From Zasmidium citrigriseum (lineage: Eukaryota; Ascomycota; Dothideomycetes; Mycosphaerellales; Mycosphaerellaceae): a stretch of DNA of 64,000 nt. Made by a program: the position numbers and the translations under genes. The notes beneath the pieces are model-generated. The model made no database searches and was not told where the DNA came from. It saw only the letters and a program-made list of their open reading frames with translations. Every line of letters starts with the position of its first letter. Position 1 is the first letter of the stretch. The stretch lies in assembly GCA_002786025.1 (NCBI GenBank), contig NHNW01000017.1, positions 248,001 to 312,000 of the forward strand, in the 5' to 3' direction. Below are positions 10,648 to 22,725 of the stretch, in pieces.

Positions 10648-11121
10648 CCTGTGTTGAATGAAGAATGCATATGTTTCTCTGCTCACAAGTCTACGTCTTT
10701 TCACATGTCAAACCACCTAGTCGACTTGTGAATTGTGAAGGTTGCCCTCAGCTTTCACGAGTAATTTGATAGTGACTATTTCTAATCATCTATCCCTGCC
10801 AAACAGTCTGGAAGGTGATTGCAGTTGAACAAGGATGTGAGGTTGTGCTAGCATCAAGGAGAGCACGAGAAAGAAGAAGTGGGGACGCTTCTGACTTCCA
10901 TCACGGTTGGTCACGAGCTCACCTCACATCACCGAACAACGACGCAAACAACAACCACCGCATCCAACAAACATCATCCGCCTTCTCTCACCAATCGACC
11001 TCAGATACCAGCATACACACGAACCACACGACTCCAACCCTTGCCTGCACGCCCTTGCGATCAACCCGGGCAACCCCTCCGACTCACACCTCACCACATC
11101 CCCTCCACCTCACCACCCAAA
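10648..11121. other. Intergenic region upstream of RAD6
   Basis: This 474-bp stretch holds the DGK1 3' end and the RAD6 promoter and leader. The last ~200 bp are very C-rich (CACACGACTCCAACCC and similar). Long open frames here are by-products of that composition. No motif is assigned. Confidence 0.45.
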
Positions 11122-11735
11122 ATGTCCACCGCCGCCCGCCGCCGCCTAATGCGCGACTTCAAACGCATGCAAACCGACCCCCCAGCCGGCGTCAGCGCAT
11201 CTCCCATCGCCGACAACGTCATGACCTGGTAAATCACCACCCCTCCTCATCCCACCAGACCCTTCATACCACTGCCCCAATACTAACTCTGAATATCCAG
11301 GAACGCAGTAATAATCGGCCCCTCCGACACCCCCTTCGAAGACGGCACCTTCCGCCTCGTAATGCACTTCGAAGAGCAATACCCCAACAAACCGCCCGGC
11401 GTGAAATTCATCTCCCAGATGTTTCACCCCAATGTGTATGGGACCGGGGAGCTGTGTTTGGACATTTTGCAGAATAGATGGAGTCCGACTTATGATGTGG
11501 CGGCGATTTTGACGAGTATTCAGAGGTAAGGATAATTTACATCTTGATGAGGGGAGAGGGGAGGGTGATGTTTTAAGGGAGGGTGTGTGCTGATGATTGT
11601 GGTGATGATAGTTTACTCAACGACCCGAATACCTCGAGCCCCGCCAACGTCGAAGCGAGTAATCTGTACAAGGACAACCGGAAGGAGTATATCAAGAGGG
11701 TGAGGGAGACGGTGGAGAAGAGCTGGGAGGATTAG
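11122..11735 (+). CDS. RAD6: Ubiquitin-conjugating enzyme E2 Rad6/Ubc2
   Basis: Three exons (11122-11228, 11301-11525, 11612-11735) encode 151 residues, the usual size of filamentous-fungal Rad6 without the long acidic tail of budding yeast. The N-terminus [21 protein letters not shown], the HPN motif at 79-81 and the catalytic Cys88 in [18 protein letters not shown] are diagnostic. Rad6 with Rad18 ubiquitinates PCNA in post-replication repair, and with Bre1 ubiquitinates histone H2B. The first intron (72 nt) carries a perfect TACTAAC branch site at 11281-11287; the second is 86 nt. All splice phases match. Confidence 0.96.
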
Positions 11736-11950
11736 ATCGAGTGGCACTGCTTGGATGGAGACCAACGAGATGCCTGCGGTGCATCACCACACCATGAAAG
11801 AGCTTTCAAATTCACATCACGTATGAGCATTGGGAAGGAAAGCGTGGAGTAAGGCGTGGCTTTTTTCATGGGCAGCCACTAGAGCTGTTCGCTTGCTACA
11901 TCAAGATACCAACCATTATGAAGACCAAGTTCGCATTTGAAGTGTTGGTT

Positions 11951-13888
11951 TCATGTCAGCTCGAGGTTGTGCCGCTCTGCGTTGGAAAAGACTTTGGCCA
12001 CCTTATCGGCGGCATCGTATCCCATGCCGATGCGTTTGAATCGGCCGAAGCTCGATGAGGACTGCGTTGGTTCAGAAAGTGCTCCATGGACTCTCTCTAG
12101 CACGAGGTAGAAGACCCTATTTGCCGCCTTGGCCTTCTTCGTCTTCTGTGACTGACTGGGCGTCCAAGTTGACACCCAGAGGCAATAGCAGTGGCTCGGT
12201 ACCACTTCTTCAATGTCATCAAGAATGCAGGCAATACTCTCGGCCACGATGGCTGATCCAGAAGGCTTGAAGGCCGCATTGCAGACGGGGATCGAGGAGG
12301 AGGAACTCGAAGTGAGCCTGCACATGCCACGCTTAACGAGTCCCTCGATTTGGAGTGTTGCTGGGCTGGAAGAGGCATCGAGTAATGAGATCATGTCTCG
12401 TGAAGAAGGCGAGTGAAACTTGAGCTCTGTCTGCCAGCTGTAATCGATGCCACCTCGGCCAGATGCCCAGCTCCAGGACGGCGCCAATTGAGACGCAACT
12501 TCACGCTCTTTGCTACTTGACGATGAGGACGGCCTTCGAATGTATCGAGCTGGCCGTTGCCAAAGCAGTCCAGTGATGAGGTCGTCCATCCATAGTCCGT
12601 CGACGTACTGAGGTGATCCACCCAATTCTCGGCGGATCTTGTCCGCTAATCCTGCGATTGCCGGGAGCCGGTCGGCGGGTTTGGTCAGGTCTCGAGCACT
12701 GTACTCCTTGACGAGGTTATACCACAGCTGGAGGAGCAGTTTGGCATCATCTGTCTTTGGAACGTGAGTGACAGCTTCTTTCGAGTGTTGATGGCCCCGA
12801 TTAATAGGCTCCGCCTCAGATACCACGCAAGATCGACATTCCCAGAACATCGCTTGAGCACCAACATGAAGGATCGCAGGGGCCAGAATCCTTTCTTGCA
12901 AACACCAAGCTCTACTCTCGAGCCTCGAGTCTCGGAGTGCTTGCTCCATGGAGTGAAGCTTTGGCCGCACACCAAATGTCACGTCTCCCGCCGTGACAAT
13001 ACATTGATCGATTCCACGCTTGTGCAGAAAGCCAGACGAGCTATCCGTGGCCGACAAGGCAGATATCGAAAACGCAGCATTCTCGTAAATAGAGGACATA
13101 TTCGCGGACTCGCGCTTCCAATCCTCTCGGTCATCTTGCACAATACACAGAGCATCGATCCATAGATATCGCATACCGAGCAGCCTGGTGAGCTTGACGG
13201 CATCTTGGAAAGTCTTCGGCATTTGGCTGTAAGGGATCTCATTTTGGAACTTCTTCAGGCTGCGCTTGCTCGTGACGAGCCGTTTACCACTACCCCAGCA
13301 ATGGCTGAGGGTCACGTATCTGCCGAGCTGGCCATGGTTGACTCGGAGCTTTGCGGAGTCGGCGTCGTCTGAATAGCTCACATCGATGACTCGAGTCGGT
13401 AGAGGAGTCTTGTCCTGTCTAACGCACTCTTGGTGAGTGTACTGGCATTTCTCGATCCAGCCGAAAGCCAGTCGCACGGTGTGATCAGAACATGGATTGT
13501 CCAGTACTTCAAGAGGCAGTCGAGCTCCTGGATCCTCCGCCTCGCCATCGCCAGTTTGCGACAATGGTCGAAAAAGCTCAAACGTAAGCCACGAGCTATT
13601 CGGCCCCTCGCTGAGCAAGTCGAAGACGTGTCCCGAATCCGAAGTATCGACAATGACCATAGCATGCTTCATGAGCCATTTCTCGCCGAGCCTCTCATAT
13701 CCAGGGATTCGATCCTGTCGTACACGTCGAAAGAGACTGCATATGGCACACCCGGCAGATGCCGAGGCCGAGATTGTCTCGTGAGTGCCATGCTTGAAAC
13801 CATATTCGATCTCGTTGAGTCGGTTCCATGTCGAGTACTCCTTGTGGAGTATGTCAGTCGTAAACGCTTCGCAGAGTGCGCAAAACAT
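11951..13888 (-). CDS. HET-domain protein
   Basis: A single-exon protein of 645 residues. The N-terminus carries two cysteine pairs (FCALCEAF and GCAICSLF) common in this HET subclass. The HET domain runs from RYVTLSHCWGSG through MPKTFQDAVKLTRLLG, RYLWIDALCIVQDD, SSIYENAAFSISA to SRAWCLQERILAP. The C-terminal part includes WASGRGGI and ends with a KRIGMGYDAADKVAKVFSNAE block. The role is probably non-self recognition or cell death, but most such genes are untested. I chose the ATG at 13888; the frame is open to 14029 but the upstream part begins at GTG only. This is a different subclass from the HET gene at 2766-4756, so the two are not recent duplicates. Confidence 0.85.
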   Translation of the reverse strand: MFCALCEAFTTDILHKEYSTWNRLNEIEYGFKHGTHETISASASAGCAICSLFRRVRQDRIPGYERLGEKWLMKHAMVIVDTSDSGHVFDLLSEGPNSSWLTFELFRPLSQTGDGEAEDPGARLPLEVLDNPCSDHTVRLAFGWIEKCQYTHQECVRQDKTPLPTRVIDVSYSDDADSAKLRVNHGQLGRYVTLSHCWGSGKRLVTSKRSLKKFQNEIPYSQMPKTFQDAVKLTRLLGMRYLWIDALCIVQDDREDWKRESANMSSIYENAAFSISALSATDSSSGFLHKRGIDQCIVTAGDVTFGVRPKLHSMEQALRDSRLESRAWCLQERILAPAILHVGAQAMFWECRSCVVSEAEPINRGHQHSKEAVTHVPKTDDAKLLLQLWYNLVKEYSARDLTKPADRLPAIAGLADKIRRELGGSPQYVDGLWMDDLITGLLWQRPARYIRRPSSSSSSKEREVASQLAPSWSWASGRGGIDYSWQTELKFHSPSSRDMISLLDASSSPATLQIEGLVKRGMCRLTSSSSSSIPVCNAAFKPSGSAIVAESIACILDDIEEVVPSHCYCLWVSTWTPSQSQKTKKAKAANRVFYLVLERVHGALSEPTQSSSSFGRFKRIGMGYDAADKVAKVFSNAERHNLELT

Positions 13889-14259
13889 GCGGTCTACCGG
13901 CGACGACTTGATGCCTAGGCGGCAAGCAGGAGGAGCAGGAGGTCGGATGCCCCGAGTCCACAGAGCTTGAGCAAGAAAAGCCGTTGTCAATCTGGTGTGA
14001 TGGAGTGAGCGCAAGGCCGTAGAGAGCACAAGCGCATTCGGCTATGTCGAGTAACTGAGATCGCGGTCGAGTGCTGACACATGGCCTGATGGGTTTCAGA
14101 TGTTGATGAGATGACGAGAAAGCTAGACAGGGCGCGAAGCGTGAAGTGAATGGAAAGTGCTGGTCAGTGCGTCCGCGCTAGTGCCGATTTGGACCCACAT
14201 GAGGACGACACGATATCTCACTGATATTCTCGTCTTCGCTCCCTTGCTGCATGTAGTAC
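13889..14259. other. Intergenic region, HET promoter and hydrolase 3' end
   Basis: This 371-bp stretch lies between the start of the HET gene and the end of the hydrolase gene, both on the minus strand. No gene or repeat is seen. Confidence 0.45.
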
Positions 14260-15519
14260 TCATGTATCTTGATCAATCCTCCTTCTATCTCTCCAAGTAC
14301 CCTCAACAATGGGTCTTTCTCTGACTCCCGTTCCGATCACAGACCCATCTTCAGCATATCTGGGAAGTTCCCCAAGCCAACCCCAATGACACTTTTCTTT
14401 CCAGCCCTTCTCCTTCCAAACATTCAGATCAAGCTCCGGCTGGCTATTGAAAGTAGGTAGGTGGGTAAGTAGTGTCGGATCATGCGCAATGCACACCAGA
14501 ACATTCGGATCCGAGTCAAAGTACTCCTGCATCTTCTGCAATGTCGCGGCAGAAGTCTCTCGGTCTTTGTACGAAGAGTGTTCATGGGCGGATAGTTGAT
14601 AGAAGGGTGTTGTTCTCGGATCGATGTCTGTTGACACCGTGCTTTGAGGATGGTGGTCTGCGAAGATCGCACAAGGACAAGGTGTTGGATATTTTCTTCG
14701 TATGGCTGCAGCATCTGCGGCGTTGGACTTCGCTGTGAACACATGCTCGGGGATGGGATCAGGCAAAGGAATCTCATTCGATGGCCGGAAATCACCTGCG
14801 AAATGGCAAATATCTCCGCCCAATAGTAAGAATGTATCAGGAGTGGTGCGAGCCAACGCACAGAGATGACCTGGCCAATGTCCAGGAGTGTCAAGGAGGT
14901 AGAGCGATCCATCTCCGTAGAAGTCATGGGCTGGGAAAGGTCCTATAGGCGAATCTTTGTATTCAATTTCCAGCAGTGGCCTTCCCTCGAAGTCTGCGCT
15001 GTTGAGAGGTGAGTCCGGATCTTCAGGATATCCAGGAAATGGTCCCGTTCCCTTGCCATACACCAGCCTTGTCGACGGTGGGAACTTGTACGTGCTACCT
15101 GTATGATCCCAGTGAGAATGCGACCAAATTATGTCGTCTACATGCTAGTCAGTGGCTTTGTAATTAGGCCTCATTCCTGGCATTGACTCACCGATACTCT
15201 CAAGACTGCAACCCCCTTCTTCCAAAATCTCAGTGACGCCCTCGTCCACCTTGATACCCGGGATCGCAGTCTCGATGCGCCGGACGACTGCAGGAGCTGA
15301 GTTCCAAAAGTCTTTCCGAATACCCAAATCGAACATAGCCCTTCTGCCTAATCGTTCATTCTCTATCAAGAAGGCCACCGAGGTTACACTCATAATCTCG
15401 TGGCCAGGCATCATGGGCTTTAAGAAGCATTCGGCTCGGAGAGTCAAGGCTGCCGTCGTATCCAGCATACGCACCCTCACGGTATTCCCTGTTGGAGGTG
15501 GGGGATTCATCTTCCACAT
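14260..15519 (-). CDS. Metallo-beta-lactamase-fold hydrolase (lactonase-like)
   Basis: Two exons (15192-15519 and 14260-15137; 54-nt intron) encode 401 residues. The junction restores DDIIWSHSHWDHTGST, the HxHxDH zinc motif. Further ligands are the His in TPGHWPGH, the Asp in LLGGDICHFAGD and a C-terminal His (CIAHDPTLL). The N-terminal TVRVRMLDTTA... and RAMFDLGIRKDFW blocks are typical of a fungal MBL family often annotated as N-acyl-homoserine-lactonase-like. The substrate is unknown; the fold also serves glyoxalases and other esterases. The start ATG at 15519 is followed by another at 15510, and I cannot choose between them firmly. Confidence 0.85.
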
Positions 15520-17747
15520 TCCTGTCGATTTTGGTATGAAAAGTCCTACGATGTTAGTCTCAGGCCTGCGGGTCTTCTACCATGTCCAACTGCAAACTCG
15601 GCCGTGAGGTTGGGGACATCGAAAGAGCGGGGTCGATGGATTCGCACTAGTATCAGCAGTTCTGCAAAAATTATCGTAGATGTCAGTTGAATCTGCGGCA
15701 TGCGAGTCGCTCTTGTTTCGAAGCACGATCTGATCGTCAAGTGTCGACAACATCTCTGAGAACGAGTGGGATGAACTACTGCCACGTCAACCTACCTGTT
15801 AGCCCTTCCGTTCTGCCGTGCCCTATTTCGAAGTATTGAAAGCTCAATGTTAGAGGTCGCACTGAACGAGAAGTGTCCGTTCATACACAAATTCCCCTTG
15901 ATATCACTTTGCATAGGATCTGATGGTCTTTAACCAAACATCCATGTTCAGTGGCACACGAAAGCTGTTTCGTGGAGAGGTCGCCTTATACGCCTGAATA
16001 TGAGCCTGAGAATGTCCGAGTATATGCGCTCGACTAACGAGCGCTCAATCGATGGCTGTTGGTGCTTAGGGGCCAGGTAAACTTGTTCGCCAACGGGTTG
16101 CCGGAAGACCGGAGAGCACCATGCAGCAGGACGTCCAACATGCTCGGCAAACAGAAGCTGAAAGTGCTTCATGAGTGACGCACTTGAATCAGCCCCATTG
16201 CAATTCAGCCGTTGCCAACTTCAGTATCCCTGGCGGATGAGTCGCTCGTATGGGCATCGTCGGGAAAACACAGCATTATCCGGCTTGTGCGGCTGGTTAG
16301 ATTGTTGTGGATGGCTTGGTGTGGCTTCATGCAGCAAGCCGAGCTGCATCATGCATGCACGATGCCAGGTTTTTTGTCGAGCTCACACGAGCATCAAGAC
16401 CAGAGAAGTCGTTGACGGCTTGATATGTGAAGGTGGCAGGTCGAAGTCGGAGACCTGGCCGAGGCGCAAGCGTAGGAGTGAGAAGTGGAGGCTAAAGTTG
16501 CGGGACATGGCGCCATCAGCAGCGGGATCCCTTGTCACTGGCTGGTAAAGCGAGAGAGAGATTCTGGAGATGGAGAAGGAGCGATGAAGGAGCAGCCTGT
16601 TTTGCGGAGTCGACATAAGTTGAGCTGGTGTCGATGGATCGGAAGTGTCGGCGCATTTCGGTCAAGTGTGCGACTGGGAGACGACTCAAACGTGAAGGAT
16701 GGAGGAGGAGCGCAAGCAGGTACAGAAACAGCTGCAGGCTGCTTCGTGGAAGCTCGGGATCAGGCGTTGTGGCGGCAGGAACGATGAACAATAGCAATAT
16801 TTTCAGCCCTAATTTTCGGCTGTCTGTCCAGCAGGTTTGAGGGTCGCACAGTATCAAGAGTGTTGCGAATATCGGCGTTGATCTGCTCGAACAATTCAAG
16901 TGTTGCTTCGTGTGCAGTCGATAAGGACGCGATAGTGGCGCTGGTCGATGCATTAGCGTGGCTGAGGAGATGGTGAGAGGACGCTGCCGTGAGCCGGCTG
17001 GTGCACAAAGCGCATCGAAGGTTGAAAGACAGCGAAAGTTTTGGTGGGCAAGGGGCAATATTTGGTTTGGGTGATGACGACGCTCGAGACAACAGGCAAG
17101 AGATACGCAATCCCTTTCTCCAGCCCTTGCACCATGCATCGCCGCACTCACTCGCTCTCTGCCCTTCACAAGCAGCACTCTCGTTCTTCGTTAGCAATGT
17201 GCTCGTCAACATTCACTGCAACTTTTCTTTGAGTCCCCAGTGCCTTCCATTCCCGCCGTTTTCTCGCTTCGACCCGGACCAAGAAAGTGAAACCCCATTC
17301 CAGCGGGACCACCCTGCCGAATTGTGAAGGCCAGACCTCAGAACATCTCTTCGCCCGCGGCGGCCAAGATACACACCATCCACTGCTCCAGCCCTTCGAC
17401 TTGGCAACTACCCGCTACAGCTTATCGCCGCTGCATCGTCGGGTGCATATCGTCGACTGCAAGGTTCCTGGCTCATCGACTGCCCGCCGAACGACACATC
17501 CCAGTCGCTGCCCGCACTAATCGATTACATCTCCACTTCACCCGCAACTACTCGACGCTCTTGCGTGGACTCCGCGTGGACACTACTTGACTGTATTTGT
17601 CCCAGACTCGCGACATCACTCGTTGGTTCTCCCGCTCACCTACCATCACATGTTGTCTGCCATTCTCGACTGGCCCGGCAGCTGCGGAGACGACATTCCT
17701 GAGGACCTATCTGCAGAAGGCCAATCTGTCTTCGGCAAGCCGCCTTC
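15520..17747. other. Long gene-free stretch
   Basis: 2.2 kb without a gene I can support. Open frames up to 220 codons exist on both strands around 16500-17200, but they overlap each other, are Ser/Arg/Cys rich and show no domain. The last ~500 bp before 17748 are pyrimidine-rich, as in a long 5' leader of the arylsulfotransferase gene. No inverted or tandem repeat stands out. Confidence 0.4.
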
Positions 17748-19785
17748 ATGAACGTCGTTCTCCTCTTCCTGTGGCACCTGTCGCTCTGTCTCCATGCAGT
17801 CGCGTCTGAGCAACACACAGACGCCAAGCCGCAGGCTCCTCCTCCCGTCAACCAGGCTGTTGACAATGGCACCTACGGCTACTATCCGACCTATACCTTC
17901 GTCACTGAGGTCGATCTCAATGCGCCGATGACCAACTTCATGCAATGGAACGAACGATGCAACGATGGATCATTGTACTTTCTAACCCCCAGAGGCTGGG
18001 GCATCCCCAACCCAGGACCCATGATTTTGGACGAACAAGGCAACTTGATATGGGCGAAGCACTTTGCGAACAAGTTCGGTGGCCAGGCCTACGACTTTAC
18101 GGTGCAGACGTACAAAGGCGAGCAGTATCTCACCTTCTGGCTGGGCGACGATCGCGTGCGCGGTCACGGATCGGGTTTCTATTACATGGTATAGACAAAT
18201 CTGATTCAAGTCGTAACTTTCACACTGACAGGCATAGCTCAATTCCTCATATGATATTGTGCACCGCGTGGGCGCCGCCAACGGCTTAAGTGCAGACCTA
18301 CACGAGTTTCTCATCACCGATCAAGGCACCGCTCTGATGACCATGTACGAGGTCGTCGAATTCGACATCAAAGACTTCCCTGAATTTCCAGATGATGAGG
18401 AGCACGCTGGACCGTCTTACATATGGGACTGCGTCTTTCAAGAAGTCGATATCGAGAGCGGCGAGCTAATTTATGGATGGCGAGCATCAGACCATGTCAA
18501 CATTTCGTCGACATATCGAGGAATCGGCCCTGGTGGCTCAAAACATGATCCCTTCGATTGGTTTCACATCAACAGCATCGCCAAGGACGACTTGGGTAAC
18601 TACTTGGTCTCGTCCAGATACACCCACAGTATCAGCTACATCGACAGCACGACCGGCGACATCATCTGGACGCTTGGCGGCAAGATGAACGACTTCATGG
18701 ACCTCAGCGAAGGCAGTGCCACCAACTTTGCATGGCAACACGATGCACGCTTTCTGCCTACTGATACATTTCCTAACCTATACAGTCCACCGGAGGACCG
18801 ACCAGGATACACCACTCGCCTGCTCAGCCTCTTTGATAACGCCGCTGAGGATCAGCATTACGAGTACGGCCTGGACTACTCGCGTGGTCTGCTTTTGGAA
18901 GTCACCTACCCAACGACGCGAGCTCCTTCGTCCCAGCCTCCGACGCGCAGTGAAGACCTACACCGACGCGGCGATATGAATTTGATTGAGGCGAAGGTCA
19001 AGGAAATCAACGGCACGAATCCTGACTACACCGTACGCGTCATCAAGGCTTATATCAACCCGGATGGAGTTCATTCCTCTTCGCAAGGCTCTATGCAGGT
19101 CCTCCCGCAGGGCCATGGCCAGGATCCCAAGGTATTTGTCGGATATGGTCTGAATCCAGTGTGGACTGAGTTCGACGCCGATGGAACTGTGCTATGCGAC
19201 GTCCACTACGGCGCGACCACTTCGTACGAGCGAGGCGACATTCAGAGTTACCGAACTTACAAATTCTCTTGGGTCGGCCAACCTGAGCAGCCGCCTGCGA
19301 TCGACATTAGTGACGACGACGCAGAAGTATACGTCTCCTGGAATGGAGCAACAGAAGTCACGGAATGGATCCTTCAATGTTCAGACAAGGACACGGAGGA
19401 GGAATCCTCATGGGAGGATGCTATACGCGTAAAGAAGGAAGGGTTCGAAACGACGATCACCCTACCTGGTGACATCGGTACTTCAAGGTACCTGAGGATC
19501 ATCGCTCTGGACAAGAATGGTCGTCGTTTGGACCACGGAATCAGCGCCATCATCGACCGTGGAGTAATCGCGACTTTTCTCCCCATCTTGAACGGCAAGC
19601 TCTCTGCGGACGTCACTCGTATGTCCGGCATGAAGATCTTCTTGATCCTGGTCTTCACGGTCGCCAGCATCTTCGTCGTCTTCGAGGCTTGTCGAAGATG
19701 CCTCATCTGGCGCACCGGCAAACCAAGCGTCGGACCGCTTAGATGGCGCAAAGGTGCTGCGTATCGACTCATCAGCGAGGTATGA
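17748..19785 (+). CDS. Arylsulfotransferase-family (ASST) membrane-anchored protein 1
   Basis: Two exons (17748-18188 and 18238-19785; 49-nt intron) give 662 residues. The order is: a signal peptide (about residues 1-20), an extracytoplasmic beta-propeller of the arylsulfotransferase_2 family, one transmembrane helix near residues 610-632 (FLILVFTVASIFVVF) and a short basic tail. Family blocks include SADLHEF, FQEVDIESG, WFHINSI, DIIWTLGG, WQHDARF, SQGSMQVLPQGH and VSWNGATEV. Bacterial relatives move sulfate between phenols; the function of fungal members is not known and the bacterial catalytic His should be checked. The gene has a paralogue at 36511-38633. Confidence 0.85.
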
Positions 19786-20873
19786 CTATCCACCGGCCCG
19801 GCCTTGTCTCGACGATGATGAAATCGAGACTTGCCCTACTTAATGTCTTTTTGCTACTGTCATCAAGCGCGGAGTTCAGGATATGGGGTCTTTTGGATTG
19901 GTTGTACAGATCATGGGTGGCCAGGCTAGGCCTTTTTGCATCGCATGGATGGGCCAATGGGTTGGATAATGGCATAAAAGCGACGACAGGTAGCCGCATC
20001 GTGGAGATGTTCTAGAAGGTGTCTTTACCCTGAGATAGAATCGAAGTAGAGCGGCTCATGCTGCCGATATGAATGACCACTGCCTTCTCAAGCCATTACA
20101 AGCCACCGATCTCAACCCTCCAGAGCCCTCAACGCACACTGCACTTCTCTTGTTAGCTAACTTACCCATGGTCCTGATGAGGCTTTGCTGGTCAACTCGT
20201 AAACTTCATCTCCATTATTGGCGCACGAAGTCAATGTCAAAGGACCCCTGCCGCCCTGCACGACCCATCCATGTCCTCTTCACGCCAACACCTTGCAAAA
20301 CCCCCGGGATCACTGCAGTGCCCGTCAAGCTTTCTGTCAGACAGGCCAGCGCCTGCAATTTGCACGGAGCATTGCGCCATCACACGAACCTCACCCTTCA
20401 CTTTCATCTCACATTCGTCCATCTTCCTCGACCTCATCACATCTCCCCGATGACCTTGTCATTCATCAAGACATCTGAGAAAGAGGAACAGCGATGCGGT
20501 GGAAATGCTCGGCTTAATGCTTGCTTGCTTGCCCGCACCTTGAGGAGCGGCCAACACATTGGCTTCGGCACGAGGTTGCCGGGCCACTTGCAGCAGGACC
20601 AAAGGGACGTCTTTTTCTGCTCTGTGATGCGCGCCCTGTGCGTGGGCTGCTTTTCAATCTTTCGAAGTCGGTCTGCTTCCCGCCGACAGCGGCGTGTCCA
20701 GCAACATGGTCGGCTACTCAACATCTTCGCCGAATCTCTTCTTCTCTGTTTTCGATTTCTGCATCCAATGCTTTCGTTTGAGTATTCGATGACCAGCTTT
20801 ACTGTTGTCTCGCTTTCCATCTTTCCATTATTTTCACCACCTGGTCGGTGACTTCTCTTAACCTGCCGTCAAG
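19786..20873. other. Intergenic region upstream of MFS transporter
   Basis: This 1.1-kb stretch contains the arylsulfotransferase 3' end and the transporter promoter. A 260-codon open frame at 20069-20851 is low-complexity and Leu/His/Ser rich with no family match by eye. I treat it as non-coding leader. Confidence 0.4.
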
Positions 20874-22450
20874 ATGTATGAAGCCGCAGCGGAAGTTCAA
20901 ACCCGAGAGAAAGATCTGAACGATGTTGAGAATGCGCATGGGATCAGCAGTGCGAAGTCGAGTGCCTGCTCGCGGGAAGATCTGGATGCCATCGAGCCGC
21001 ACGAGGAGCACTTTCAGGACAAGGATGAAGAACCACGAAGGCCCTCGCAATCCCTAGATCTCAAGAGAACAGCCAGCAATGTCCTTAGCAAGGTTGCGTC
21101 TCGAATGACCACGAGGTCTATCGTCAACCCACCGCCTCCGCCCGATGGAGGACTTAAAGCTTGGACTCAGGTGGCTATGGGATGGCTTGTGATATGTACC
21201 ACATGGGGATGGATTAATAGTTTCGGCGCTTTGTATGTCACTTGAAAAGGCAGAAAGATTGAATGTTCATGCTCGGAACAGTTGCTGACCTTCTAACCTT
21301 TCTCAGTCAATCATATTACAAAACCACACTCGATGAATCAGCTTCTACAATCTCCTGGCTCGGTTCTCTCGGAAACTTCCTAACATTCTTCTGCGGAGCC
21401 TTTGCTGGGAGATTGCTAGACGCCGGCTTCTTCACCCCAGCTTTCCTGGCCGGCGCCTCCCTACAGATCCTAGGCATCTTCATGATGAGCCTCTCTACAA
21501 AATACTGGCAGCTCATGATCACCCAGGGCGTAATGACTGGCATAGGAGGAGGTCTGATCTTCACTCCGGCTATGGGGCTTATGGGGACGTACTTCTCGAG
21601 CAAACGAGCCTTGGCCATTGGGATAGCAACGACAGGGAACTCAGCGGGCGGGATCATCTATCCTGTCCTCGTCCAGCAGCTTCTCCCAAAGATCGGCTTC
21701 GCATGGACGGCGAGGGTGCTTGGATTCTTCAATCTGGCCTGTCTGGGTCTCGTATTCGCTTTCATGAAACCTCGACTACCTCCCCGAAAATCAGGTCCTC
21801 TGATCGACTTTTCCGCTTTCAAGGAACCCACCTACGCCCTCTTCGTAGCGGGACTCTTCTTCGCCATCTGGCCCATCTACTATACCTTCTACTACGTAAG
21901 CTCCCCTCCCCAACCTACACGCAAAAACTTACACCGCCAGCTCTCCTCCTTCGGCTCCGAAGCCATCGGCCTCCCCTTCTCAACCTCCATAACAATAACC
22001 ATAATCCTGAACGGCGCCGGTGCCCCCGCGCGCGTAATCCCGCCCTTCTTCGCCGACCGCTTCGGCCAGCTAAACACCATGGTCCCCATCCTCTTCAGCC
22101 TGGCCCTCGTGGCCTTCTGCTGGCTCGCCGTCAACACCCCAGCCGGAGTCTACACTTTCACAGTTTTCTATGGAATGGTGTCTGCGGCTTTCCAGTGCTT
22201 GATCCCGAGTACTGTGGCGAGTATTACGCCGAATATGAATCAGTTTGGGACGAGGTTGGGGATGGCGTTTGCGACGTTGAGTTTTGCGGCGTTGACGGGG
22301 CCGAGTTTGGGTGGAGGACTCCAGGGAGCGATGGATGGGAGGTATCTCGGAGCAGAAGTGTGGGCTGCTGTTTCGACGTTGATTTGTGCTTGTTTGGTTG
22401 CTACTGCGAGATGGAGCAAGTCTGGGTTGAAATTGGGTGTCAAGTGTTGA
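20874..22450 (+). CDS. MFS transporter, monocarboxylate type
   Basis: Three exons (20874-21232, 21307-21895, 21941-22450) encode 485 residues. About 95 hydrophilic N-terminal residues precede PPPPDGGLKAWTQV, the conserved entry into helix 1 of the monocarboxylate transporter family. The first junction gives NSFGAFQSYYKTTL. Twelve membrane segments can be counted. Such transporters move monocarboxylates or related small acids; the substrate is unknown. The second intron (45 nt, 21896-21940) is a multiple of three with no stop, so retention would insert 15 residues. The gene is convergent with a Zn2Cys6 regulator 275 bp away. Confidence 0.87.
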
Positions 22451-22725
22451 GGATCTCAAGTTGGCTTGGTGGCTTCGGACTCTCGACGGCGTTGTGGATG
22501 GCATGGAAGCACTGCTTTTTCTTGGAGAAAGAGGATTAGTGGATGCGAACGCAGAATGTCACTGGATGGATGGAGGAGAAACACGGCAAGACTGATCAGC
22601 TCAGCACAACGGCAGCATGTGGGACGATGGAGCTTTATCAAACCTTTTAGCGAGGCGTTAGAGGACGGACAGGCGATGTGAGCACCATAAATCCGGGTAT
22701 ATCATTGCAGAAATCATAAATTCTA

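Noticed and set aside
10815..11477. 220-codon open frame overlapping the RAD6 start
   Set aside because: It overlaps the certain RAD6 exons in another frame and has biased His/Thr/Arg composition.
13889..14029. N-terminal extension of the second HET protein
   Set aside because: The open frame begins at GTG, not ATG, and the typical HET start with cysteine pairs begins at the ATG at 13888.
16516..17178. 220-codon minus-strand open frame in the 15.5-17.7 kb gap
   Set aside because: It has no recognisable motif, overlaps other frames and shows no plausible splice structure.
20069..20851. 260-codon open frame upstream of the monocarboxylate-type transporter
   Set aside because: It starts in a pyrimidine-rich leader, has no domain and shows low-complexity Leu/His/Ser composition.
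21703..22539. 278-codon open frame inside the MFS gene in another frame
   Set aside because: It is a shadow of the transporter, whose exons and junctions are clear.
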